This document shows positions 1-7,820 of a stretch of DNA of 64,000 nt, in pieces. Source of the stretch: Pontibacter liquoris (GTDB lineage Bacteria > Bacteroidota > Bacteroidia > Cytophagales > Hymenobacteraceae); the NCBI RefSeq assembly GCF_022758235.1, contig NZ_JALEBG010000001.1, positions 248,001 to 312,000 on the forward strand, written 5' to 3'. Made by a program: the position numbers and the translations under genes. The notes below the pieces were generated by a model that was not told the origin of the DNA, did no database searches, and saw nothing but the letters and a program-made list of their open reading frames with translations. Every line of letters starts with the position of its first letter. Positions within the stretch are counted from its first letter, which is position 1.

Positions 1-206
1 GCAAGCCCGAGCGCGTGGTGCACGTGGGCATGTGGATAGGTGGCAACCAGGAATTCATTCACTCCTCGGGGCTGGTACACATCAGCAGCATGAACCCCGA
101 AGCTCCTAATTATGATCCGGGGCAGCTCAAGCGTTTTCTGCGTGCCAAACATATTACGCCCGAAGAAACGCTGCTGGACCTGCGCACCGCCTCGCTGTAT
201 GAATAA
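1..206 (+). CDS. NlpC/P60 family cysteine peptidase, C-terminal fragment
   Basis: The gene enters from the left edge; the open frame starts at base 3 and only about 67 C-terminal residues are visible. They contain VVHVGMWIGG followed by EFIHSSG, the typical end of an NlpC/P60 domain, in which the HVG histidine is one of the catalytic residues. The FIHSSG...P.APNYD...RFLRAK pattern is common in Bacteroidota cell-wall hydrolases that carry N-terminal SH3 domains and cleave peptidoglycan stem peptides. The catalytic cysteine lies outside the window, so activity cannot be judged. The GTG at base 15 is internal and is not the start. A strong hairpin follows 27 bases after the stop. Confidence 0.8.
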   Translation, partial: KPERVVHVGMWIGGNQEFIHSSGLVHISSMNPEAPNYDPGQLKRFLRAKHITPEETLLDLRTASLYE

Positions 207-232
207 GCATTAATAGCGTGTGTAGCGCGTTA

Positions 233-279
233 AAAAGCCCCGGCCAAGTATAGCTCGTCTATACTTGGCCGGGGCTTTT
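233..279. terminator. Bidirectional terminator hairpin with AAGTATA in its stem
   Basis: A perfect 21-bp stem (233-253 with 259-279) and a 5-base loop, flanked by A and T runs on both sides. It lies between two convergent genes and can serve both. The apex of each arm is AAGTATAG/CTATACTT, the heptamer over-represented across this window. Confidence 0.85.
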
Positions 280-304
280 AGCTTGTAAAGGCGGCAGGCG
301 TCGT

Positions 305-802
305 TTATGGGAGCTTCTTAAACTCGTGCCGGATCACTACTTTGGCGGCAGTTCTGGTTTGGGTGCTGTCCTGGTAGCTTTGGTTCTCAAAACTGTCTTC
401 CCACGTCATGGTAGCAGGCGAAACAGCCGTGATCGTGGTATGAGAGGTGCCGCCGCCACTTTGGGTAAAGGTAATGCGGGTCATGTCTTTGGTATCGGTT
501 AAGACAAACGTCATGGATTGCAAGGTTTTCTGGCTGCTGGTCGAGTCGTTCGTGAACTGGGTGGAATCCAGCACAATGGCCAGGTTATTGTCTTTGATCT
601 TATACACCAGGCTGTCGGGCGAGCCGGCGCTTTCAAAAACCAGCGTGCCTGCGGCGTCATAATAGCGTTGCTGGATGGCGGTGTTTAACCAGGCGCCCTG
701 CAGTTGGGCCACCACGTTAGGGTTGATTGTTTCCGTGCTGTCCTGGCACCCGAACAGGAGCAGTGCGGCGGATAGGAGTGGAGTCAGAAACAATTTTTTC
801 AT
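305..802 (-). CDS. Lipocalin-like lipoprotein, hypothetical
   Basis: A 165-residue exported lipoprotein. It has a short basic N-terminus, a hydrophobic run and a lipobox ending LLFGC with the lipidated cysteine at residue 19. The body has an early LQGAW motif and alternating beta-strand-like segments (YYDAAGTLVFES, TFVLTDTKDMTRITF), as seen in small lipocalin-like lipoproteins of Bacteroidota whose N-terminal GxW sits at the barrel mouth. The ligand is unknown. It is transcribed alone, converging on the NlpC/P60 gene with a shared terminator. The family assignment rests on pattern only. Confidence 0.65.
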   Translation of the reverse strand: MKKLFLTPLLSAALLLFGCQDSTETINPNVVAQLQGAWLNTAIQQRYYDAAGTLVFESAGSPDSLVYKIKDNNLAIVLDSTQFTNDSTSSQKTLQSMTFVLTDTKDMTRITFTQSGGGTSHTTITAVSPATMTWEDSFENQSYQDSTQTRTAAKVVIRHEFKKLP

Positions 803-921
803 AAGAAAGAGTCTGTTTTAAGGCGGCAGCTTATGCCGGAATAATAAGTTAAAGATAGCAAATATACGGGCACCAAACAGCGTTAGTCAAAAGATTAAAG
901 CAGCACACCCGGCAAACGGTG

Positions 922-950
922 TTTGTTTTGTATCTAATAAAGTATCTTTG
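922..950 (+). promoter_or_regulatory. Bacteroidota-type promoter (TTTG-N17-TATCTTTG)
   Basis: TTTG at 922-925, then 17 bases, then TATCTTTG at 943-950, matching the TAnnTTTG -7 box. It overlaps the alternative ATG at 948, so the downstream gene should start at the ATG at 1026 and not at 948. Confidence 0.6.
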
Positions 951-1025
951 GAAAGTATAGCGAAACCCTATTTTTCTGGCACAATTTTTAAGCAGTCAGA
1001 AGTATTCACCTACACCCTTACAAGT

Positions 1026-1376
1026 ATGAGATTTAATTTGACAAAGGCCTTGTTGCTGCTGGCCCTGACGGTAACATTTGCATCCTGTTCCTCTTCTAAA
1101 AAACAGCCTACCCGCACGTCGCGCTCAGGCCGCGTAATTGTGTTGGAAGACCGAAAGCAGGTGCGCGTGGAAAACGGGCGCCACGACAACGGCAAACACA
1201 AAGGCTGGTATAAAAATCCGAACAACCCGCATCACCCCAGCCACAACAAGGGCAAAGGCCAGAACACGACCGTGATCATACACAACGAGGATCAGCGCAG
1301 CAGCTACCAGCGCGAGGATCATGACAAAAAAGAAAAAGGAAAAGGACATCACGGCAAAAAAGGCAAGAAGCACTAA
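1026..1376 (+). CDS. Small basic His/Lys-rich lipoprotein
   Basis: A 116-residue lipoprotein with signal peptide MRFNLTKALLLLALTVTFASC and the lipid cysteine at residue 21. The mature part is very rich in Lys, His, Gly and Asn and ends in a KGKGHHGKKGKKH-like tail. That is consistent with a polycation or metal-binding surface protein, but no function is established. The start at 1026 is chosen because a good promoter lies at 922-950, and the longer frame would begin inside it and add a non-signal prefix. The core VIVLED...VRVENGRHDNG resembles the next gene, suggesting tandem paralogues. Confidence 0.7.
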   Translation: MRFNLTKALLLLALTVTFASCSSSKKQPTRTSRSGRVIVLEDRKQVRVENGRHDNGKHKGWYKNPNNPHHPSHNKGKGQNTTVIIHNEDQRSSYQREDHDKKEKGKGHHGKKGKKH

Positions 1377-1399
1377 GCTCAGTAACGCATAAACTCCCG

Positions 1400-1440
1400 G
1401 AGAGCTGCCCAGGTACACACCCGCCTGGCAGCTCTCTTTT
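1400..1440 (+). terminator. Rho-independent terminator after the basic lipoprotein
   Basis: GAGAGCTGCC (1400-1409) pairs with GGCAGCTCTC (1427-1436), extended by CAGG/CCTG with one bulged base, followed by a run of T. Confidence 0.75.
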
Positions 1441-1531
1441 TGTTTAAAAGCATATTATTTTAACTTTATAACTAATTAGTTATACTTTATGAGCGTAATT
1501 GCGTTAACGCCCCTTAAACAAAGTATAACAC

Positions 1532-1759
1532 ATGAACCTGTCTAAACACATCCTGCTGGTCCTGATCGTGGGCGCCCTTGCTGTTTCCTGCTCGCCGACG
1601 CGCGGCAAAAAAGCAATTGTCGTAGATGATGACGGCCGAAGCATGCGCTTCGATAACGGCCACCGGCAAAGCCGCGACAAAAGCTGGAACAGCACCAAGA
1701 GCACCGGTAAGCGGCAAAAGCAGCGCGACAAGGCCTTTAAAAAGCGGCGACGAAACTAG
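1532..1759 (+). CDS. Tiny basic lipoprotein, paralogue of the gene at 1026
   Basis: A 75-residue product with signal peptide and lipobox ending ALAVSC. The mature part starts SPTRGKKAIVVDDDGRSMRFDNGHRQ and ends in a Lys/Arg-rich tail (FKKRRRN). The segment VxVxDxxxxxRxxNGH is shared with the lipoprotein at 1026-1376. Both pair a short acidic-hydrophobic strand with an extremely basic C-terminus. The function is unknown; attachment to LPS, DNA or peptidoglycan is conceivable but unsupported. AAGTATA occurs at 1518-1524, just upstream of the ATG. Confidence 0.65.
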   Translation: MNLSKHILLVLIVGALAVSCSPTRGKKAIVVDDDGRSMRFDNGHRQSRDKSWNSTKSTGKRQKQRDKAFKKRRRN

Positions 1760-1809
1760 CGCCTGCCCCGGAAGTATACCTCTGGCCTGCCACAGCCGTA
1801 TAAGCGCTT

Positions 1810-2301
1810 ATGGCTAACTCAAACATGCATTATACCCGCACCGCGCAGTCAGAGAAGCTGAAGTGGGTAGACCATATTTCGCACCTGATGGACAGCCAGT
1901 TCCGGTTGCCCGGCACTAATTTCCGTTTCGGGCTGGACCCTATTCTGGGGCTGTTGCCCTTTGCCGGCGACCTGGCTTCTTTCGGCGTTTCGGCTATGCT
2001 GATCGTGACCATGGCCCGCCATGGCGCCAGCGGCAAGCTGGTGGCGCTCATGCTGGTAAATGTCGCCCTCGATACGCTTATCGGCAGTATTCCCATACTT
2101 GGTAACATCTTCGACTTTGCCTACAAAGCCAACGACCGAAATGTGCGCCTCTTGCGGCGGCATTACGAAGAAGGCAAGTACCAGGGCAGCGGCAAAGGCG
2201 TTATTGCAGGCGTGCTGATCGGGCTGGTGGTGTTGCTCGTATTCTTAGCCTGGAGCCTCTGGCAGATGGCAGAGTGGGCGTATCACCTGCTTACCTCATA
2301 A
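1810..2301 (+). CDS. DUF4112 domain membrane protein
   Basis: A 163-residue inner-membrane protein. The N-terminal part (LKWVDHISHLMDSQFRLPG, then FGLDPILGLLPFAGDL) is the DUF4112 signature. Hydrophobic helices lie at about residues 50-70, 80-100 and 130-155. DVNVALDT-like and GSIPILGNIFDFAYKAN segments are also family hallmarks (seen here as NVALDTLIGSIP). The molecular role is unknown. Its 3' end overlaps the convergent uvsE by 6 bases. Confidence 0.85.
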   Translation: MANSNMHYTRTAQSEKLKWVDHISHLMDSQFRLPGTNFRFGLDPILGLLPFAGDLASFGVSAMLIVTMARHGASGKLVALMLVNVALDTLIGSIPILGNIFDFAYKANDRNVRLLRRHYEEGKYQGSGKGVIAGVLIGLVVLLVFLAWSLWQMAEWAYHLLTS

Positions 2302-3195
2302 AGCCAGGCGGCCCATGGCTCCGGCCAGTTGCACGGCTTTTAAGGCGCTTTCTTCCTTGTCTTTTATTTCCAGCATGATGTCCATGTCCAGGCCTTCTGT
2401 TTCTGCCAGAAAGTCGTGGAAGAGCTGCTCCTGTATACTTTGCACGTGCTTGCCTTTGCGCTCATTAGGTGCCTGCGAGCTATAGTCCATCATCAGGATA
2501 CCATCGCGTCCGGCCTGCCAGGTAGAAGCGGCCATTTGCACGGCCTCCCGCATAGGCTCCCCGTTATTCACGCACTCGTGGTGGAAGTTATCAAAGATGA
2601 TGGGCACGCCGGTCAGTTGGTGCAGTTGCAGGCAGTCCTGCAAGGTATAGGTGCGGTCGTCGTTCTCTACGCAGAGGCGTGCTTTTACGGCATCGGGCAG
2701 CATCGTATGGTATACCTGGGCAAAGCGTTCCATAGCTGCCGGTTTGTCTCCGTAAGCGCCGCCGCCATGTATCTGCAGTTTGGCCGTCGTGTCCAGCCCC
2801 ATCAGATCAAGCACGGTGCCCTGGTATACCAGCTCGGCAATGCTATTTTTAACGGTCTGTTCGTTTGGTGAGTTGAGCACCACAAACTGGTCGGGGTGCA
2901 TAGAGATGCGCAGGTTATTTCTTTTGATGTAATCGCCCAGGCGCTGGAACGTCATCTTGAAATGCTCCTGCCAGTTATAGGTATTGACCGCATGCGAGGC
3001 AAACGGCACCAGGTCGGAGGTAAGGCGGAAGAACAGCAGGCCATGCTGCACGTTGTACTCGAGGATGCGGCGCAGGCAGGCCAGGTTCTGCGCTACGGTG
3101 TCGATGAGGCGCTCTTCGGAGTAAGAAGCAAGCCGGAAGGTGCGGGAGGAGCTACAGTCCAGCGTTTGGTTGATACAGGGATAGCCGATCTTCAT
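2296..3195 (-). CDS. uvsE: UV DNA damage endonuclease UvsE/UVDE
   Basis: A 299-residue protein, normal for bacterial UvsE, which nicks DNA 5' to UV photoproducts using a TIM-barrel metal centre. Conserved pieces are present in order: MKIGYPCIN at the start, LRISMHPDQF, LQIHGGGAYGDK, LCVENDDR, PIIFDNFHHE, ILMMDYSSQ and LEIKDKE. These supply the His, Asp and Glu metal ligands of the family. It is monocistronic, converges on DUF4112 with a 6-base overlap, and has no obvious neighbouring repair gene. The start ATG follows an upstream region with no alternative start. Confidence 0.92.
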   Translation of the reverse strand: MKIGYPCINQTLDCSSSRTFRLASYSEERLIDTVAQNLACLRRILEYNVQHGLLFFRLTSDLVPFASHAVNTYNWQEHFKMTFQRLGDYIKRNNLRISMHPDQFVVLNSPNEQTVKNSIAELVYQGTVLDLMGLDTTAKLQIHGGGAYGDKPAAMERFAQVYHTMLPDAVKARLCVENDDRTYTLQDCLQLHQLTGVPIIFDNFHHECVNNGEPMREAVQMAASTWQAGRDGILMMDYSSQAPNERKGKHVQSIQEQLFHDFLAETEGLDMDIMLEIKDKEESALKAVQLAGAMGRLAL

Positions 3196-3252
3196 GCGTT
3201 GTAAGTATGGTTGCTACCCATAACCTACGCAGCGCCGCAATGTTTTGCTGCC

Positions 3253-3888
3253 TTACTCGTAGCCGGTATTATTTTTAAAGAGCCTATTATACTCTTCCCG
3301 TTCTTTTCGCTCCTGCTCTGCCTGCTGTTGCCGGAGCAGCTCGTTGAGCTTGCGCTTTTCTTTTCCTTCTTTCGAGAGCATGTCGTAGAGCAAGGTGGCA
3401 GGGCTGGCAATGGTAGCGGCGGGCGCAGCCGGCGGCGGGGGCGGCTCCAACCCCGGAATATGGCCGGGGCGCTTTACCTGGCTGGTTTGCTCGTGCTTCA
3501 TGTTGCGCAGGGCCCGCTGGATCATCTCCGGCGAGGGGCGGCTGGTTACTTCCACTTCGCCCAGCAACACGCTGTCTTCTTTCATGATAATGTTAACGCG
3601 AAGCTCCGATACCGGCAATTGCTTGGGCAGGTAAAGCACCGGCTTAAAGCCTACCGCCCGAATCAGCAGGGTATCTTCCTGGGCAATATCGATTCTGAAC
3701 TGCCCCTCTTTATCGGTGAGCACGCCCAGCTTGCTGCTCACTTTTACAATCGTAGCGCCGGGTATGGGGGTTTTGCGGTCGGGCTGCAATACCGTACCAC
3801 TAAGCCGGATACTTTTCTGGGCCATAGCAGGCAGGCCGCAGCAAAGCAGGACAAACAGGAAGAAGTAATGCAAGGGCAGTTTCCGCAT
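3253..3888 (-). CDS. Exported carboxypeptidase-regulatory-like (CarbopepD) domain protein
   Basis: The start at 3888 is preferred over 3942 because MRKLPLHYFFLFVLLCCGLPAMAQ is a clean signal peptide, giving 211 residues. Mature residues about 25-105 match a CarboxypepD_reg-like fold, as in TonB-receptor N-terminal domains: LSGTVLQPDRKTPIPGATI, GVLTDKEGQFRI, DTLLIRAVGF. This is followed by a proline-rich linker and a charged, Glu/Lys/Arg-rich C-terminal helix (about 165-205). There is no receptor barrel, so this is a stand-alone domain of unknown role in the envelope. Confidence 0.75.
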   Translation of the reverse strand: MRKLPLHYFFLFVLLCCGLPAMAQKSIRLSGTVLQPDRKTPIPGATIVKVSSKLGVLTDKEGQFRIDIAQEDTLLIRAVGFKPVLYLPKQLPVSELRVNIIMKEDSVLLGEVEVTSRPSPEMIQRALRNMKHEQTSQVKRPGHIPGLEPPPPPAAPAATIASPATLLYDMLSKEGKEKRKLNELLRQQQAEQERKEREEYNRLFKNNTGYE

Positions 3889-4019
3889 GAACACGAATGG
3901 AAGGCCGCAGCTGCGGCAGTCAGGATTTACTAAGTACGCCAAAGTTGGCCAAAAAGTATGCCATCATCAAAAATATGGCAATCTTAATATGTGTGGAAGT
4001 ATCGGAAGTATAAAATAGC

Positions 4020-4052
4020 GAAAGCCTGTAGCTACGGGCGCTACAGGCTTTC
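4020..4052 (-). terminator. Hairpin, probable terminator of the lipoprotein at 4158
   Basis: A perfect 13-bp stem, GAAAGCCTGTAGC (4020-4032) with its complement (4040-4052) and a 7-base loop. The trailing T tract on the minus strand is weak. Confidence 0.5.
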
Positions 4053-4157
4053 AAGAATGTATACGACTGATATACAGGTATGTTATGATTTTAGAGGCTT
4101 GTTTTAGCTTCGGGCCTAATATTTTTCTGAGGCCCGCGTGCCAGCCACTTTCGCCTG

Positions 4158-4829
4158 CTATTCAGCTACCTTATACTTGCCGCGGTTCTTTTCATACTTG
4201 GTCCATTGCTCGGGTGTCAGGATCGCTTTTAGCTCCTTATCGGTTTGCGCGATAATGTTTTTCCGGGCGTTTTCAGTGTTCTGGGCGCTAGGCTGTTGGG
4301 TGGAGCCGGTACCGGTGGGGTTTGAAACGTTGCCGCTGCCTTGCTGCTCATTTGCCCCTTTGTTTGCCGCATTGCCGGCATAAACGTCGCCTTTGTTATT
4401 GGGACGGTTCGGGTCGCTGGTGGTGTTTTTGTTAGTGGCGGTATCGTTTTCGGTATCATTCCGGGGTTCGCCGCCCATGTTGCCGCTGGCGTTAGCGGTA
4501 GCCGTATTCCCAAGTTGCCCGATCTGCTGCTCCCTGGTAAGCAGCACCTGCATTACCTTGTTCTGGGTGGGTTGGTCCAAGTTCAGGTCCGAAGCCATCT
4601 GCCCGGCTACGATCTCAGCCCGCTTGCGGTACAGTTCGGGGGCGCCTTCTTCTGTGCCGGTCGCTGTTTGGGAAGGGTTGTTGCCATAGCCCCGGATGTG
4701 GTCGGGATCCACGTTCTCGTCATCATTGGCCGAGGCTACTTCTGTGGAAGTGCCTTTCTCTTTGGTGTTGCAGGAAGTGGCAAAAAAAATGGCGCTGCTG
4801 GCAACAATCGTATATAATACCTTTTTCAT
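4158..4829 (-). CDS. Lipoprotein with Asn/Thr/Gly-rich linker and LTPEQ-type helices
   Basis: A 223-residue lipoprotein with lipobox FFATSC (cysteine 20). Two short helical segments, at about 80-105 (ASDLNLDQPTQNKVMQVLLT) and 185-215 (TDKELKAILTPEQWTKYEKN), flank a long low-complexity linker rich in N, T, G and Q. The helices resemble the paired LTxxQ motifs of Spy/CpxP-like periplasmic proteins, but here they are split by the linker. The function is unknown; an envelope-stress or chaperone-like role is only a suggestion. Confidence 0.6.
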   Translation of the reverse strand: MKKVLYTIVASSAIFFATSCNTKEKGTSTEVASANDDENVDPDHIRGYGNNPSQTATGTEEGAPELYRKRAEIVAGQMASDLNLDQPTQNKVMQVLLTREQQIGQLGNTATANASGNMGGEPRNDTENDTATNKNTTSDPNRPNNKGDVYAGNAANKGANEQQGSGNVSNPTGTGSTQQPSAQNTENARKNIIAQTDKELKAILTPEQWTKYEKNRGKYKVAE

Positions 4830-5140
4830 AGCTCGTTTGGGGTTTAGTTGAAGATCAACCTTTTTTGGATTTAAAAATAGTATAAATCTAATGGATGGGT
4901 GCCTTAGGTTTTACGAAAGGGTTCCTATAATGTTTGTGCCACCAGCAGGGCAGGTGGTTCTGAAATCAAGTATCTGCTTTAGCAATCTAGTACAATAGGT
5001 GCCTTGCTGCGGAGGCCGCACGTGCCGGCTGCGCCAGGCATAAGGGTGGACGGTAAAGTATGGGGAAGAAAAGGAATTATACTTATCAAAGGTGAAACTT
5101 AAAAGGCCTGCCATTGCGGACCAGCCTTTTTAGGTAGGGC
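4830..5140. other. Intergenic region without a convincing gene
   Basis: It holds the upstream region of the lipoprotein at 4158 and the hairpin at 5101-5131. The 67-codon minus frame at 4911-5114 has no recognisable features. Confidence 0.5.
5101..5131 (-). terminator. Terminator downstream of the metallophosphoesterase
   Basis: AAAAGGC (5101-5107) pairs with GCCTTTT (5124-5130), with partial pairing inside. T-rich on the minus strand, 10 bases past the stop codon. Confidence 0.6.
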
Positions 5141-6385
5141 TCAGGCGCGTTTCAGCTCAAAAACAGTGATCTCGGGCAGAAAGCCTACCCGCCCCGGATA
5201 GCCTAAAAAGCCAAGGCCGGTGTTTACATACAGGTGCTGCCGCCCTTTTTTGTAGAGGCCCGCCCATTGCTTATACATATACTGCACCGGGCTCCACTTC
5301 CAGCCAAACAGGTTCACGCCAAACTGCATGCCGTGCGTGTGGCCCGAAAGCATCAGGTCGATATCAGGGTAGCGGGTAATTACCTCGCCATCCCAGTGCG
5401 AGGGGTCGTGGGAGAGCAGCACCTTAAATGGCGCTTCTTCCACGCCGGCATAGGCTTTGTCGAGGCGGCCATACTTCGGAAAGCCTGCGCGGTTTCCCCA
5501 GTTCTCCACCCCAAGTATGGCAATATGTTGGCCGCCTTTGGCAATCATGCGGTTTTCGTTTATCAGAATATCCCAGCCCATTTTGCCGTGGCTCTCGATG
5601 AGCGTGAGCAGGTTGCGCTGCTTGGCCTCGGCGCTGGGCCAGGATACATAGTCGCCGTAATCGTGGTTGCCCAGCACCGAGAAAACCCCGTCTTTAGCCC
5701 TGATCTGCTGCAGGGTGCTCATGTGCTGCTGCACCTCTACGGCCTGGTTGTTCACCAGATCGCCGGTAAAGAACACCAGGTCGGCCTGCTGGCTGTTGAT
5801 CAGGCGCACGGCCTCTTTTAGCGGTTCTGAAGAAGGAAAGCTGCCGGTATGCAGGTCCGAAATCTGCAGCATCTTATACCCGTCGAAGGCCTGCGGCAGG
5901 TTCGGGAAGTGCAGCGTGAGGCGCTTTACGCGGTATTCGTAGGCACCCTTCACCATCCCCCAGATAAAGGCGGTGAACGGAACAGCTGCCAGCAGCAGGC
6001 CAAGTTGGCTCAGGAGCTTGCTGCGTGCCGTATCAAAGGCAGGTGCCATCCCGGCGCTGTTCAGGGCCAGCTTGCCGATGCGCAGCACATCATCGAGCAT
6101 CAGGAACGCCACCATGACCAGTTTAGAGGCAAAAAAGATAAAAAGGCTGCTGACCAGGTAGGTCTGCATCGTGCCCGCAGGTCTGCGGCGGGTAAAAGAG
6201 AAAAGCGCAAAAGTGCCTGCCGTGAGAGTAAAAACGGCCCAGTAACCTATGTATAGCAGCTGCTGCGCGAAGGGTGCCAGGTTTTGAGAAACTACCCGGA
6301 TGGCCTGGAAAACATACAGGTCGATCAGGAAAAGGAGCAGGCACACGACTCCGATAGAAAGGAACTTAGAAAAAAATCGTTGCAT
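5141..6385 (-). CDS. Membrane-anchored calcineurin-like metallophosphoesterase
   Basis: 414 residues. Four hydrophobic helices occupy roughly 8-30, 42-64, 75-98 and 125-145. A metallophosphoesterase domain follows with all di-metal motifs: SDLHTG (D177, H179), TGDLVN (D209), LGNHDYGDY (N240, H241), LLSHDPSHW and GHTHGMQ. It resembles YaeI/YkuE-type phosphodiesterases, which act on lipid or nucleotide phosphodiesters. The substrate cannot be told from sequence. Topology predicts the catalytic domain after the fourth helix. Transcribed alone and divergent from radC. Confidence 0.88.
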   Translation of the reverse strand: MQRFFSKFLSIGVVCLLLFLIDLYVFQAIRVVSQNLAPFAQQLLYIGYWAVFTLTAGTFALFSFTRRRPAGTMQTYLVSSLFIFFASKLVMVAFLMLDDVLRIGKLALNSAGMAPAFDTARSKLLSQLGLLLAAVPFTAFIWGMVKGAYEYRVKRLTLHFPNLPQAFDGYKMLQISDLHTGSFPSSEPLKEAVRLINSQQADLVFFTGDLVNNQAVEVQQHMSTLQQIRAKDGVFSVLGNHDYGDYVSWPSAEAKQRNLLTLIESHGKMGWDILINENRMIAKGGQHIAILGVENWGNRAGFPKYGRLDKAYAGVEEAPFKVLLSHDPSHWDGEVITRYPDIDLMLSGHTHGMQFGVNLFGWKWSPVQYMYKQWAGLYKKGRQHLYVNTGLGFLGYPGRVGFLPEITVFELKRA

Positions 6386-6526
6386 AGGGAGGTGGCGCCT
6401 TTGCCGGAAAGTGGCCCGGGTTAGCGCCGGTAAATTTTTAGATATCCGATATAAAATAATTTTTGATGCCGCGACAGCCGCACTGAACTAATTTGTATTA
6501 ATTCCGCTTTTATTAGCAACATTTAC

Positions 6527-7276
6527 TTGCTCATCAAAATCTGTACTGTTGTGAAAGATACTGTCCTTGCTGCCGAAGTTGTGCCTTACCAGGTATCGTT
6601 GAACATTAAAACCTGGGCCGAGGAAGACCGCCCGCGCGAAAAACTGCTGCTCAAAGGCAAGGCCGCCCTCAGCGATGCCGAACTGATCGCCATCCTCATT
6701 GGCTCGGGCACAGCCAAACTGACAGCAGTGGATGTGGCCAAGCTTATACTTAGCGCCGTGGGCAACGACCTGAACGAACTGGCCCGCCTCACAGTAAAAG
6801 ATCTGATGAAGCACAAAGGCATTGGTGAGGCAAAAGCCATTACCATTGTGAGCGCCCTGGACCTGGGCCGCCGCCGCAAAGAGACCGCTGCCGTTGCCAA
6901 AACCTGCATCACCTGCTCTACCGATATCTACAACTACATAAAGCCGCAATTGTTGGACCTGCCGCACGAAGAATTCTGGATCATTCTGCTGAACCGGGCC
7001 AACGTGGTGATGAAAAAGGAAAGCATCAGCTCGGGGGGCGTGGCCGGCACCGTAGCCGATCCGAAGATCATCTTCAAAAAAGCGCTGGAGCAGCTCGCCA
7101 GCTCGGTTATACTGGTGCACAACCATCCCAGCGGCAACCTCAAACCTAGCGCCGCCGACATCTCCCTCACCAAGAAAATGAAAGAAGCCGGTCAGTTCCT
7201 CGACCTGCCCATACTCGACCATATCATCTTTACCGATACCGACTACTACAGCTTCGCCGACGAAGGAATGCTGTGA
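6527..7276 (+). CDS. radC: RadC family JAB/MPN protein
   Basis: The N-terminal part has the UPF0758 signature (IKTWAEEDRPREKLLLKG...LSDAELIAILIGSGT) and a helix-hairpin-helix (KHKGIGEAKA). The JAMM-type metal motif is complete: HNHPSGN (first His about residue 198) with SAADISLT. Despite its name, a direct repair role for RadC is not established. No ATG is near the conserved start. TTG 6527 gives 249 residues; GTG 6551 or GTG 6581 would give shorter forms and may be the true start. The gene is followed by GTTAGAAA-type repeats that begin at its stop codon. Confidence 0.88.
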   Translation: MLIKICTVVKDTVLAAEVVPYQVSLNIKTWAEEDRPREKLLLKGKAALSDAELIAILIGSGTAKLTAVDVAKLILSAVGNDLNELARLTVKDLMKHKGIGEAKAITIVSALDLGRRRKETAAVAKTCITCSTDIYNYIKPQLLDLPHEEFWIILLNRANVVMKKESISSGGVAGTVADPKIIFKKALEQLASSVILVHNHPSGNLKPSAADISLTKKMKEAGQFLDLPILDHIIFTDTDYYSFADEGML

Positions 7277-7345
7277 GTTAGAAAGTCAGAGAGTTAAAAA
7301 GTTAGAAAGTTAAAGGGTATGAGTGAAGAGGTAGAAGGCTAAAGA
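7277..7345. repeat. GTTAGAAA-type short tandem intergenic repeat
   Basis: Degenerate tandem units of GTTAGAAA/GTTAAAAA directly after the radC stop. The same units follow oxyR (20882-20905) and DUF502 (28297-28335), and occur inverted at 28470-28525. Confidence 0.6.
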
Positions 7346-7376
7346 AGTATAAGCGGAGCAAACCATTCCCCAAACG

Positions 7377-7404
7377 TCCCCCTTTGAAGGGGGTAGGGGG
7401 ATGA
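7377..7404 (+). repeat. G-rich palindromic repeat, left copy
   Basis: CCCCCTTTGAAGGGGG followed by TAGGGGGATG. Same orientation as the copy at 19001-19028; inverted relative to 7821-7850 and 12973-13001. Confidence 0.8.
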
Positions 7405-7450
7405 TTTACACCAGCAGATATCCCAGAGATTAAAGTATAAAATAAGACCA

Positions 7451-7780
7451 ATGATGGCGCCAAACAGCGGCTATAACAAAAAGCTTCAGCCTTTTGCTAA
7501 AGCACTTCGCAGCACATCTACCAAAGCAGAGGTTAGGCTATGGTGCGAAGTGTTGCGCAACGGTAAACTGGGCTATCCGTTCCTGAGGCAGCGGCCCCTG
7601 CTCAACTACATTGCCGATTTTATGTGCAAAGAGCTAAAGCTCATCATCGAGGTGGATGGCTATACCCACAAGTTTAAGACAGTAGAAGATATGGAAAGAG
7701 ACAGCGTACTGGCGGGAAATGGCTTTACAACCCTACGGTTTACGGATGAGGAAGAGATGAAGGATTTGCCCAATGTGTAA
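7451..7780 (+). CDS. DUF559 (Vsr-like) endonuclease-fold protein, C-terminus cut by a stop
   Basis: 109 residues with the DUF559 pattern: an early helix TKAEVRLWCEVL (E27, W31), FLRQRPL, YIADFMC (D56), LIIEVDG (E67, D69), then H73 and TLRFTDEE. This family has a PD-(D/E)XK-type fold related to Vsr, but DNA cleavage is mostly unproven. The frame ends at TAA 7778-7780 right after ..LPNV. The same frame continues past the stop for 12 codons as RTIEVWITDRQA, which fits the usual family ending (..gVL+TIE.WI). The stop therefore probably removes the terminal helix. ATG at 7454 is an equal start. Confidence 0.7.
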   Translation: MMAPNSGYNKKLQPFAKALRSTSTKAEVRLWCEVLRNGKLGYPFLRQRPLLNYIADFMCKELKLIIEVDGYTHKFKTVEDMERDSVLAGNGFTTLRFTDEEEMKDLPNV

Positions 7781-7820
7781 CGCACTATTGAAGTATGGAT
7801 AACCGACCGACAGGCGTAAA

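Noticed and set aside
4911-5114. 67-codon minus-strand frame
   Set aside because: No family, no signal peptide, and it lies over the terminator region of the phosphoesterase.
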